A stretch of 6,275 bases of DNA, taken from an uncultured Campylobacter sp. Its GTDB lineage: Bacteria > Campylobacterota > Campylobacteria > Campylobacterales > Campylobacteraceae. Positions 1 through 5,894 of this stretch are shown piece by piece (the stretch's first letter is position 1; each line of letters begins with the position of its first letter). The stretch covers positions 1-6,275 of the forward strand of contig CAJPSJ010000121.1 of the NCBI GenBank assembly GCA_905373295.1, written 5' to 3'. The translations under genes were made by a program, and so were the position numbers. A model generated the notes under the pieces. It saw only the letters and a program-made list of their open reading frames with translations. It was not told the DNA's origin and ran no database searches.

Positions 1-560
1 CGGGCTCGCTTTTGGTGGTGCACCACCCGCTGATTTTCAGTCCGCTAAAATCACTTGATCCGCGGCTCTATCCTGCAAATTTGATCTATGAGATGATCCG
101 CAAAAACATCTCTCTCATCGCGATGCATACGAACTTTGACAAGCACGTTTTAAATGGATTTGTAGCGCGCGAAATTTTAAAATTTGAAATTACGGATGAG
201 CGGGAATTTTTAGTTTTCATGCGCGCGGATTTGAGCTTTGAGGCTCTGTGCGCGGATATAAAACGCAAGCTTGGCATAGAGCATCTGCGCGCCGTAAAGA
301 CGAAAAATTTCATCCGAAATATCGCGCTTTGTACTGGTAGCGGAAGCGAACTAAATCAAAGCTTGGGCGTGGATTGCTTCATCACGGGCGATATAAAATA
401 TCACACGGCGCTTCAAAATTTAGAAAACGGCGTGAGTTTGATCGATATAAATCATTTTGAAAGTGAGCGCTATTTTGGGCGCGCGCTCGCACCTTTCTTG
501 CAAAAAAGCGAAATTGAAGTTATAATAAGCGAGCAGAAAAATCCATTTACGTATTATTAA
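1..560 (+). CDS. Nif3-like dinuclear metal centre protein (YbgI/GTP cyclohydrolase I type 2 family), 5' end missing
   Basis: This is the C-terminal part of a Nif3/YbgI-family protein. Its reading frame is open to the left edge, so about 185 codons are visible and roughly 50-60 N-terminal residues lie outside the window. Three family signatures are visible. VVHHPL near the left edge (positions 15-32) is the His-His metal motif. HTNFD (126-140) is the family's HTNxD metal motif. INHFESE (447-467) is the C-terminal motif whose His (453-455) and Glu (465-467) bind metal. The family forms ring-shaped hexamers with two metal ions per subunit. Its physiological role is poorly settled, and the database name GTP cyclohydrolase I type 2 should not be read as proven activity. 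The in-frame TTG at 12 is not the start, because conserved family sequence (GSLL) continues upstream of it. The TAA stop lies 9 bases before the next gene. Confidence 0.9.
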   Translation, partial: GSLLVVHHPLIFSPLKSLDPRLYPANLIYEMIRKNISLIAMHTNFDKHVLNGFVAREILKFEITDEREFLVFMRADLSFEALCADIKRKLGIEHLRAVKTKNFIRNIALCTGSGSELNQSLGVDCFITGDIKYHTALQNLENGVSLIDINHFESERYFGRALAPFLQKSEIEVIISEQKNPFTYY

Positions 561-564
561 AGGA
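559..564 (+). promoter_or_regulatory. Ribosome binding site of the zinc-ribbon gene
   Basis: AAAGGA lies 5 bases upstream of the ATG at 570 and overlaps the TAA stop of the Nif3-like gene. It fixes the start of the zinc-ribbon protein and suggests that ribosomes finishing the upstream gene can feed this one. Confidence 0.7.
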
Positions 565-569
565 AAAAG

Positions 570-1277
570 ATGAACAAATATTTAAGCCAATTGGTAGAGC
601 TTTGCGAATTCGATAAGCAGCTGGACGGATTTAAGCCTAAAATAGAGGCCGCGCAGGAGAAACTAAGCAAAAAAAGCGGCGAAATTTCAGGCGCAAAAGA
701 ACAGATTGACACTCTAAATGCGGAGATCGCCGAGCTAAAATCTCAAATTTTACAAGCAAACGCGCAGCTGAGCGCCTTTTCGTCCAAGCTAAAGAGCACG
801 GGCAAAAAAAGCAGCGCGGCAAAAACTGAAAAAGAGATCAAAGCCCTTAGCGTCGAAGAGGATATCGCAAAAGAGCAACTCGAGGCCACAAACGAGGAGA
901 TCGAAAGGCTAGAAAAGATCGTAGCCGCAAAGGAGGCGCTTGTAAAAGAGCAGAGCGAAAAGCAAGAGGCGTTTGAAGCCGAGCTAAAAAGCCTGCAAGA
1001 GCAGGTAAGTGCCGAGATGGGCGAGGTCGAGGTTGCTCGCGGCGCGATCTACGCCAAGCGCGATAAGCTAATGCAGGCAATGAACCCCAAAACCGTCTCA
1101 TTCTACGAAAAGATCCGCAAGTGGGCGGGCAATACGGCGGTCTCGCCGGTGCGCAAACAGGCCTGCTACGGCTGCTTTATGCGTATAAGCGACAAGACCT
1201 ATTCTGCGGTCATCAAAAGTGACGACATCGTAACCTGCCCGTATTGCGGCAGAATTTTATATAAAGAAGCCGAGTGA
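570..1277 (+). CDS. Coiled-coil plus C4 zinc-ribbon protein, HP0958/FlgZ type
   Basis: The 235-residue protein starts at ATG 570 behind a good ribosome binding site. Residues about 10-175 are rich in Lys, Glu, Ala, Gln and Leu, with heptad-like spacing and almost no Pro or Gly, as expected for a long antiparallel coiled coil. The C-terminus carries a C4 zinc ribbon, CYGC (Cys199, Cys202) and CPYCG (Cys223, Cys226), spaced C-x2-C-x20-C-x2-C. This matches H. pylori HP0958 (FlgZ), which also neighbours the Kdo transferase, Nif3 and RluA genes. HP0958 is reported to bind and protect RpoN (sigma54) and to affect flaA mRNA, and so is needed for flagella. A role in flagellar gene control here is inferred from orthology; the sequence shows only the architecture. 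The gene ends in TGA, overlapping the GTG start of waaA by 4 bases (GTGA). Confidence 0.88.
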   Translation: MNKYLSQLVELCEFDKQLDGFKPKIEAAQEKLSKKSGEISGAKEQIDTLNAEIAELKSQILQANAQLSAFSSKLKSTGKKSSAAKTEKEIKALSVEEDIAKEQLEATNEEIERLEKIVAAKEALVKEQSEKQEAFEAELKSLQEQVSAEMGEVEVARGAIYAKRDKLMQAMNPKTVSFYEKIRKWAGNTAVSPVRKQACYGCFMRISDKTYSAVIKSDDIVTCPYCGRILYKEAE

Positions 1278-2662
1278 TCTACACCGCCTTGGCGTTTTTG
1301 GCGTGGCTCGTCGCTACGCCTTTTATTTTTATCCTAAGCTTTAAAAAAAAATACCGCACGAGCCTGAAGGCGCGATTTTTTCTATACAAAAACCCTAAAT
1401 TTAGCCCCGCTGCGGTGCACTTTCACGCTTGCAGTTTGGGCGAGGTAAACGCTCTTGCGCCGCTAATTTCTAAATTTGAGAGCGTCGCGCTTAGCACGAC
1501 CACGCAGACGGGCTTCGGTGCGGCGCGTGCTCTCACGCCGAACTCTCGCTACCTGCCGTTTGAAAACTGGCTTCCGTTTTGGCTTACTGGCAGCCGCGTG
1601 CTGGTGATTTTCGAAGCGGAGCTGTGGCTAAATTTGATCCGTACCGCCAAATCGCGCGGAAGCTACGTGATCCTGCTAAACGCGCGTATAAGCGACCGCT
1701 CGTACGCGAGCTATCTGCGCTTTAAGTTTTATTATCGCAAAGTGTTTGAAAATATCGATCTGGTGCTTGCGCAGAGCGAGCTTGATGCGGCGCGGCTGCG
1801 GGAGCTCGGCGCAAAAAATATAAAGGTCGCGGGCAACGTGAAAAGCGCGAATATCGCCGTTGCGACGAAGGACTATTCCGCCGCGTCCGCAAATAGCTTC
1901 GTGCTTACGATCTCAAACACTCACGAGGGCGAAGAGGAGCTTGTTTTATCGAATTTAAACGATTTTATAAAATTTTGCAGTTCGCAAAATATGTCCGAAA
2001 AATACCAGCGCGCAGCGAGTATCCGCGACGAGACGGACTTGCCTACGGCCGAGCTTCGCGACGAGCAGGGCTCGACCGAGCCGGTAAATTTAAACGCAAC
2101 TTCTTTGGATGCGGCGACTTCAAGCGACGCTTCGTCCGCCGTACCGAATACGACGCCTTTAAACGGCGCGTCTTTAAATTCTGCCGCACCGAATGCAGTG
2201 CTTGCGATCGCCGCGCCGCAAAAGCTAAAAATCATCCTGGCGCCGAGGCACCCTGAGCGCTTCGAAAAGGTATGTGAAATTTGCAAGGCTTGGGCGCATG
2301 AGCACGGGCTTAGCTTTGAACGATTTAGCGACGGCGCGGGGCTTGAAAGCGATTTTATTTTGCTTGATGCCTTTGGGGAGCTAGCGAACTTTTATAAAAT
2401 TTCAAACGCCGTGATCTTAGGTGGCAGCTTTTTGCCAAAGATCGGCGGACATAGCCCGATCGAGGCGGCGAGCTTCGGCGTGCCGATCATCAGCGGGCGA
2501 TTTTTTCATAATCAAAAGGCGCTGTACGCGCTCGTGCAAAATATCGCTCTGTGCAGCGCGGATGAAATTTCAAGCGCTTTAAAAGAGCCGCTAAAGAGCA
2601 CGCGGATAGATAAAATTTGCGATCTGCAAGAGATAGAAAATTTAATCAAGGAAAGAATTTAA
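1274..2662 (+). CDS. waaA: 3-deoxy-D-manno-octulosonic acid (Kdo) transferase, with a large insert
   Basis: WaaA transfers Kdo from CMP-Kdo to the lipid A precursor at the cytoplasmic face of the inner membrane, the first step of LPS/LOS core assembly. The 462-residue product starts at GTG 1274, overlapping the previous stop as GTGA. Residues about 2-23 form a hydrophobic membrane anchor. The N-terminal GT-B half has HACSLGEV (51-58), where Glu57 matches the proposed catalytic base of Aquifex WaaA, then STTTQTG (74-80) and FEAELW (113-118). The C-terminal half has NTHEGEEEL (215-223), APRHPERF (323-330) and the sugar-nucleotide region GGSFLPKIGGHSPIEAA (383-399). The protein is longer than usual (about 350-425 residues) because THEGE and PRHPERF are about 108 residues apart instead of about 30 as in E. 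coli. The extra Ala/Ser/Asn/Thr-rich segment spans about 236-314. All core motifs survive, so the enzyme is probably active. It is translationally coupled at both ends. Confidence 0.95.
   Translation: MIYTALAFLAWLVATPFIFILSFKKKYRTSLKARFFLYKNPKFSPAAVHFHACSLGEVNALAPLISKFESVALSTTTQTGFGAARALTPNSRYLPFENWLPFWLTGSRVLVIFEAELWLNLIRTAKSRGSYVILLNARISDRSYASYLRFKFYYRKVFENIDLVLAQSELDAARLRELGAKNIKVAGNVKSANIAVATKDYSAASANSFVLTISNTHEGEEELVLSNLNDFIKFCSSQNMSEKYQRAASIRDETDLPTAELRDEQGSTEPVNLNATSLDAATSSDASSAVPNTTPLNGASLNSAAPNAVLAIAAPQKLKIILAPRHPERFEKVCEICKAWAHEHGLSFERFSDGAGLESDFILLDAFGELANFYKISNAVILGGSFLPKIGGHSPIEAASFGVPIISGRFFHNQKALYALVQNIALCSADEISSALKEPLKSTRIDKICDLQEIENLIKERI
1979..2215 (+). repeat. Low-complexity insert within waaA with degenerate internal repeats
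   Basis: This segment encodes about residues 236-314 of WaaA and is absent from typical family members. It is poor in hydrophobic residues at first, then rich in Ala, Ser, Thr, Asn and Pro. Two related units are visible: LNATSLDAA from 2090 and LNGASLNSAA from 2159. Both begin TTAAACG and contain TCTTT, so the DNA itself looks duplicated and diverged. The reading frame stays open through it. The likely form is a disordered surface loop between two beta-alpha units of the C-terminal GT-B domain. Its exact borders are approximate. Confidence 0.7.
2648..2655 (+). promoter_or_regulatory. Ribosome binding site that decides the start of the pseudouridine synthase
   Basis: AAGGAAAG lies inside the last codons of waaA, 6 bases before the ATG at 2662. 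It favours that ATG over an in-frame TTG at 2617. The ATG shares one base with the waaA stop (TAATG), a typical stop-start arrangement for coupled translation. Confidence 0.7.
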
Positions 2663-3411
2663 TGCAAGAAAAAGCCTATAAGCTGCTGGCGGCGCAGGAA
2701 AACATCTCACACAACGAAGCCAAGGCTCTCATCGACGCGGGGCTTGTAAGCGCGCGCGGCGCAAAGATCGCTCTAGCGCGCGAGATGCTCGGCGAAAATA
2801 CTAAATTTAGCGTGATGAAGCCCGCAAAACCAGCGATCATTTACGAGGATGAGAACGTTTTGGCGGTCAATAAGCCGCCCTTTATGAGCAGCGAAAATCT
2901 GGAAAAAATCTATAAATTCGGGCTTCTAAACCGCCTGGATAAGGAAACCAGCGGCGTCGTGCTGCTGTATAAGAACGAGGAATTTCGCGAAGCGGCGATT
3001 TTGGAGTTTAAAAATTTGCGCGTGAAGAAAAGCTACATCGCGATCGTAAAAGGGATCGTGAGCGAAGAGATGAAATTTGACGAGCCGATTTTGACGATAA
3101 AGACCCGCAGCGGCGCCTTTTCTAAAATTTCGCCAAACGGCAAGAGCGCATTTAGCGAGGTTTATCCGCTTATGGTAAGCGGCAAAAAATCGCTCGTAAA
3201 GGTGCGGATCGAGACGGGCAGGACGCATCAGATCCGCGTGCATCTGGCAAATGCGGGATTCGGCGTAATAGGCGATGAAAAATACGCCAAAAGTCGCGCG
3301 AAGCGGATGTTTCTGCACTCGTACGAGACCGAAATTTTAGGGCTTAAATTTAAAGCTCCGCTAGGTAAAAGCTTCAACGAATTCGGCTTTGAAATTCCTA
3401 AAGAGCTCTGA
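2662..3411 (+). CDS. RluA-family pseudouridine synthase with S4-like N-terminus
   Basis: The 249-residue enzyme is predicted to convert uridine to pseudouridine in rRNA or tRNA; the target base cannot be read from sequence. Residues about 3-50 (AYKLLAAQENIS...GLVSARG) resemble an S4 RNA-binding fold. The catalytic domain begins near YEDENVLAVNKPP (61-73). The active-site motif is NRLDKETSG (90-98) with Asp93 as the predicted nucleophile; families usually show HRLD, so His is replaced by Asn. GRTHQIRVHL (186-195) and GDEKYA (204-209) are the other family motifs. Only about 20 residues separate KPP from NRLD, against roughly 40 in many RluA/RluC/RluD proteins, so the substrate-side loop is compact. 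A start at TTG 2617 is possible but less likely given the ribosome binding site at 2648-2655. It is probably the last gene of the upstream cluster. Confidence 0.9.
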   Translation: MQEKAYKLLAAQENISHNEAKALIDAGLVSARGAKIALAREMLGENTKFSVMKPAKPAIIYEDENVLAVNKPPFMSSENLEKIYKFGLLNRLDKETSGVVLLYKNEEFREAAILEFKNLRVKKSYIAIVKGIVSEEMKFDEPILTIKTRSGAFSKISPNGKSAFSEVYPLMVSGKKSLVKVRIETGRTHQIRVHLANAGFGVIGDEKYAKSRAKRMFLHSYETEILGLKFKAPLGKSFNEFGFEIPKEL

Positions 3412-3477
3412 TATTCAATGGCTTTTAAGTTAATTTTAGGTAACATCGCAAGTTTAAAAATTTTATAAGGGATCAAA
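3412..3477 (+). promoter_or_regulatory. AT-rich gap before ffh, possible weak promoter
   Basis: This 66-base spacer is the first real gap in the strand. It contains TTTAAGT (3424-3430), resembling the older Campylobacter -35 consensus TTTAAGTnTT, and TAACAT (3441-3446) as a poor -10-like word. The spacing between the two is too short for a convincing pair, so promoter activity is a guess. No hairpin terminator is evident after the pseudouridine synthase gene. Confidence 0.25.
3467..3472 (+). promoter_or_regulatory. Ribosome binding site of ffh (GTG start)
   Basis: AAGGGA lies 5 bases before GTG 3478. It supports GTG as the true ffh start, giving the expected N-terminus (FEIISESFKNAV) of the SRP54 N domain. 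Confidence 0.7.
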
Positions 3478-4818
3478 GTGTTTGAGATTATAAGCGAGTC
3501 GTTTAAAAACGCGGTCAATAAATTAAAAACAATCGATGACGAAAAAGCTTTAAAAAACGCCTTGGAGACGCTAAAAAAGGCGCTTTTAAAGGCCGACGTG
3601 CACCACAAAGTCGTAAAGGATTTTTTAGCGCTTGTCGAAGCCGATCTTCGTATCGGTACGATAGGACAGAAGCCGTTTTTGCAGTCCATCAAGACAAATT
3701 TGACTAAAATTTTAACAGCGCCTAGAGGCAGCAACCAGGGATTTGTGTTCGCTAGCACGCCTCCTACGGTAGCTTTGATGACGGGACTTCAAGGAAGCGG
3801 AAAATCTACAAGCACGATAAAACTTGCAAACTATCTGAAACTTCGTAAAAAAAAGGTCTTGGTCGCAGCGTGCGACTTGCAGCGCCTAGCCGCGGTCGAG
3901 CAGCTCCGTCAGCTGTGCGAGGCGAATGAGATCGAGCTGTTTTTTATCGAGGGCGAGAGCGATCCGTTAAGGGTTGCGGAAAAAGCGCTAAGCAAGGCTA
4001 TGAGCGGGCTTTATGACGTACTGCTCGTAGATACGGCGGGACGTCTTGCGATCGATGAGGCGCTGATGGCACAGCTTGCGGAGATGAAAAAAACTCTAAA
4101 TCCGCATGAAATTTTTTACGTAGCGGACGCTATGAGCGGTCAAGACGGCATTAAAACGGCCGCTAAATTTGATGAAATTTTAGGCCTTACTGGCGTGATT
4201 TTAAGCAAATTTGACGCAGATACCAAAGGCGGCGTAGCCCTTGGTATCGCGCAGCAGCTGGGTATCCCGCTTCGCTTTATCGGAACCGGCGAAAAGGTGG
4301 CCGATCTGGAGGGCTTTATACCCGATAGAATCACCGGCCGCATTATGGGCGAGGGCGATTTAGCGACGCTAGCCGAGAAAACAAGCGCCGTTTTCGACGA
4401 AAGAGAAGCTAAAGCCCTGAACAAAAAGATCAAAAAGGGTGAGTTTAATTTCAACGATTTCGTAAATCAGCTCGAAAGCGTGAAAAAGCTCGGCAATATG
4501 AAAAATTTAATCGGCATGATCCCGGGACTTTCCGGCATGGCGAATAAGATAAAAGATATCGATTTGGAAAACTCCAAAGAGATACTTCATATCAAAGCGA
4601 TGATCAGCTCTATGACGCCGAAAGAGCGCGAAAACCCCGATCTGCTAAATAATTCGCGTAAGCGTAGACTTGCTGCTGGCGCAGGGCTTTCGCAGGCGGA
4701 GGTGAACCGCTTCTTAAAGCAGTTCGCGGGCGCTTCAAAGCTTGCGAAGAAATTTTCAAGCAAGGGCGGCATGCAGGGGCTTGCCTCGATCGCTCAAAGG
4801 CAAAATTTACCGAGATAG
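3478..4818 (+). CDS. ffh: Signal recognition particle GTPase Ffh (SRP54)
   Basis: Ffh binds 4.5S RNA and signal sequences of nascent membrane proteins and docks with FtsY at the inner membrane. The 446-residue product has normal length. The N domain includes KALLKADV (34-41), the family's ALLxADV motif. The G domain has the P-loop GLQGSGKST (103-111), DLQRLAAVEQL (133-143, the DxxRPAA region with Leu in place of Pro), DTAGR (185-189), SKFDAD (243-248, the TKLDGD guanine-specificity position) and GTGEK (269-273). The M domain carries Met-rich helices (NMKNLIGMIPGLSGM, 340-354) and the RNA-binding motif SRKRRLAAGAG (393-403). Translation starts at GTG 3478 behind AAGGGA. The TAG stop lies in the loop of a hairpin. 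rpsP follows after 78 bases, linking protein targeting with ribosome biogenesis genes, an order also seen in other Campylobacter. Confidence 0.97.
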   Translation: MFEIISESFKNAVNKLKTIDDEKALKNALETLKKALLKADVHHKVVKDFLALVEADLRIGTIGQKPFLQSIKTNLTKILTAPRGSNQGFVFASTPPTVALMTGLQGSGKSTSTIKLANYLKLRKKKVLVAACDLQRLAAVEQLRQLCEANEIELFFIEGESDPLRVAEKALSKAMSGLYDVLLVDTAGRLAIDEALMAQLAEMKKTLNPHEIFYVADAMSGQDGIKTAAKFDEILGLTGVILSKFDADTKGGVALGIAQQLGIPLRFIGTGEKVADLEGFIPDRITGRIMGEGDLATLAEKTSAVFDEREAKALNKKIKKGEFNFNDFVNQLESVKKLGNMKNLIGMIPGLSGMANKIKDIDLENSKEILHIKAMISSMTPKERENPDLLNNSRKRRLAAGAGLSQAEVNRFLKQFAGASKLAKKFSSKGGMQGLASIAQRQNLPR

Positions 4819-4834
4819 CCTCTCGGTAGAATTT
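4803..4834 (+). terminator. Hairpin spanning the ffh stop codon, candidate terminator or attenuator
   Basis: TACCGAGA (4808-4815) and TCTCGGTA (4821-4828) are perfect inverted arms around a 5-base loop TAGCC, which contains the ffh TAG stop. The stem can extend by AAATT (4803-4807) pairing with AATTT (4830-4834), with G4829 bulged. Only a short T stretch follows, so it is not a textbook intrinsic terminator. It could attenuate read-through into rpsP, protect the ffh 3' end, or do neither. Confidence 0.45.
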
Positions 4835-4876
4835 GCAGATGTTTAAGTTTTAGCCATCTGCAAGTTCTAAAACTTA
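4833..4876 (+). promoter_or_regulatory. Interleaved inverted repeats in the rpsP leader (pseudoknot or two-state switch candidate)
   Basis: Two perfect inverted repeats interlock. Arm A TTGCAGATG (4833-4841) matches A' CATCTGCAA (4855-4863), and arm B TAAGTTTTAG (4844-4853) matches B' CTAAAACTTA (4867-4876). The order A-B-A'-B' means that in RNA the two stems of 9 and 10 base pairs either form an H-type pseudoknot or exclude each other. The connecting segments are very short (2, 1 and 3 bases), so both full stems together look strained. The element ends 9 bases before the rpsP Shine-Dalgarno, a suitable place for feedback by a ribosomal protein. The function is inferred from layout only. Confidence 0.5.
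4842..4873 (+). promoter_or_regulatory. Possible rpsP promoter overlapping the repeats
   Basis: TTTAAGTTTT (4842-4851) fits the older Campylobacter -35 consensus TTTAAGTnTT exactly. TAAAAC (4868-4873) lies 16 bases further as a mediocre -10 word (4 of 6 to TATAAT). If used, transcription would start near 4880 and leave a leader of under 20 bases, in which case the inverted repeats would act as DNA, not RNA. This competes with the RNA-leader reading. Confidence 0.25.
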
Positions 4877-4885
4877 CAAAAATTT

Positions 4886-4891
4886 AAGGAG
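4886..4891 (+). promoter_or_regulatory. Strong Shine-Dalgarno of rpsP
   Basis: AAGGAG lies 5 bases upstream of ATG 4897. It is the strongest ribosome binding site in the window and probably drives translation of the coupled genes behind it, which lack good sites of their own. Confidence 0.8.
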
Positions 4892-4896
4892 AAGAA

Positions 4897-5127
4897 ATGG
4901 CAACAGTTGTTAGGCTTACAAGAATCGGAAGAAAGAAGCAGCCTTTTTACCGCATCGTGGTAACGGATAGCAGGAAAAGACGCGACGGCGGCTTTATCGA
5001 GACGATCGGCTTTTATAACCCGTTAAAAGATAGCGATAATATTAAATTCAACGCGGAGCGTTTGGCATACTGGAAGAGCGTAGGCGCGAAGTTAAGCGAT
5101 AGGGTCGCTCAAATCACAAGCAAATAA
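4897..5127 (+). CDS. rpsP: 30S ribosomal protein S16
   Basis: S16 is a small 30S subunit protein needed for correct assembly of the 16S rRNA 5' domain. The 76-residue product has the normal length and signature: [19 protein letters not shown] near the N-terminus (residues 4-22), then [20 protein letters not shown] (24-43). It starts at ATG 4897 behind the strong AAGGAG. The upstream 78 bases contain a hairpin and two interleaved inverted repeats that may control it. It is followed after one base by the KH-domain gene. Confidence 0.98.
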   Translation: MATVVRLTRIGRKKQPFYRIVVTDSRKRRDGGFIETIGFYNPLKDSDNIKFNAERLAYWKSVGAKLSDRVAQITSK

Positions 5128-5128
5128 A

Positions 5129-5371
5129 ATGGTAGAAAATTTTATAAAAGAATACGCAAAGTTGATCGCCGACTATCCGCAGTCCGTTTCTACGCAAAAG
5201 CGGGTCGGTGAAAACTTTACCGAGATCATCGTCTATGCCGACAAGGCCGATACAGGCAAACTCATCGGCAAGGACGGCAAAATGATAAACGCCATAAAGA
5301 CCGTCATCATCGGCTATAAAGCAAAAGATCCGATCAATTATAAAATTACCGTCAAAGCCAAAGATGCCTGA
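5129..5371 (+). CDS. khpA: Small KH-domain RNA-binding protein, KhpA family
   Basis: The 80-residue protein is essentially one KH domain. The RNA-contacting GxxG loop is GKDG at residues 47-50, within LIGKDGKMINAIKTVI, followed by the strand INYKITV (69-75). It matches the YlqC/KhpA family, which sits between rpsP and rimM in many bacteria and acts as a small RNA chaperone, in some Gram-positives together with KhpB. Its role in Campylobacterota is not established as far as I know. The ATG lies one base after the rpsP stop (TAAAATG) with no clear Shine-Dalgarno, so translation is probably coupled to rpsP. Its 3' end overlaps rimM by 8 bases. No KhpB/Jag partner is in the window. Confidence 0.92.
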   Translation: MVENFIKEYAKLIADYPQSVSTQKRVGENFTEIIVYADKADTGKLIGKDGKMINAIKTVIIGYKAKDPINYKITVKAKDA

Positions 5372-5894
5372 TGATCTTTTAGAGGTCGCGAAGCTCGGTC
5401 GGACTATCGGCCTAAAGGGCGCGGTTAAAATTTTCGATCGCAGCGACTTCCCCTCTCAGTTTAAAAAAGGCGCCAAATTTTATCTGCAAAACGGCGAAAT
5501 TTTAGAAATTCTATCCTTTAACGGCGCAAATTCTAGCGCTATTTTTAAAAATTACGAAAACGTAGAAGCGACGGCAAATTTAACCAACCAAATTCTTTAC
5601 CGAAGCAAAGAGGACACGCGGAAATTTTGCAAATTGCAAAAGGGCGAGTTTTTCTATTTCGATATTATCGGGCTTGAAATTTACGAAGACGGCGCGATTT
5701 TAGGGCGCGTAAAGGACATATCGCAGATCGGAAGCGACTATCTTTTTGAGGTAGAAACGGATGAAAGCTTAATCTCGCAGACTTTGCCGAAAGAATTTTT
5801 TATCCCATACGTGGACGCCTATGTGAAAGAAATTTCGCTTAGCGAGCGTAAAATTTTTACGCAAAATGCGCGCGCGATTTTGGAAAACTCATGA
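5364..5894 (+). CDS. rimM: 16S rRNA processing / 30S maturation factor RimM
   Basis: RimM assists late assembly of the 30S head and, in E. coli, binds S19. The 176-residue product has the usual length. The N-terminal RimM barrel begins with [16 protein letters not shown] (8-23), the family hallmark. The C-terminal PRC-barrel starts near [14 protein letters not shown] (94-107) and includes LGRVKDI (113-119) and FIPYVDAYV (146-154). The start at ATG 5364 overlaps the KH gene by 8 bases. I see no better in-frame start and no strong ribosome binding site, so re-initiation after the KH gene is likely. Its stop overlaps the trmD start as ATGA. Confidence 0.96.
   Translation: MPDDLLEVAKLGRTIGLKGAVKIFDRSDFPSQFKKGAKFYLQNGEILEILSFNGANSSAIFKNYENVEATANLTNQILYRSKEDTRKFCKLQKGEFFYFDIIGLEIYEDGAILGRVKDISQIGSDYLFEVETDESLISQTLPKEFFIPYVDAYVKEISLSERKIFTQNARAILENS

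Noticed and set aside
12..14. TTG as the start of the Nif3-like gene
   Set aside because: The frame is open to the window edge and the family's N-terminal region must lie upstream; the codon falls inside the conserved LLVVHHP strand.
1979..2215. Frameshift or broken gene in waaA because of its extra length
   Set aside because: The frame is continuous, conserved motifs flank the insert in order, and no stop or phase change is seen.
1975..2256. A 93-codon open frame on the + strand inside the waaA insert, in another phase
   Set aside because: It is Arg/Lys-rich, has no ribosome binding site and lies wholly inside waaA, whose own frame is open and carries family motifs on both sides. It is a shadow of the GC-rich repeat region.
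1921..2286. Antisense open frame of about 120 codons opposite the waaA insert
   Set aside because: No family motif, no ribosome binding site and no intergenic promoter; its low-complexity composition mirrors the insert on the other strand.
2617..2661. A 15-codon upstream extension of the pseudouridine synthase from TTG
   Set aside because: The extension overlaps waaA, and ATG 2662 has AAGGAAAG at a sensible distance and a TAATG junction.
3228..3758. Long minus-strand open frame spanning the gap before ffh
   Set aside because: It covers conserved coding sequence of the pseudouridine synthase and Ffh N domain, and its product shows no recognisable motif.
4808..4876. Reading the inverted repeats as a classic intrinsic terminator pair, CRISPR-like repeats or an attachment site
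   Set aside because: No T-run follows the stems, there are no repeated spacers, and there is no integrase or mobile gene nearby.
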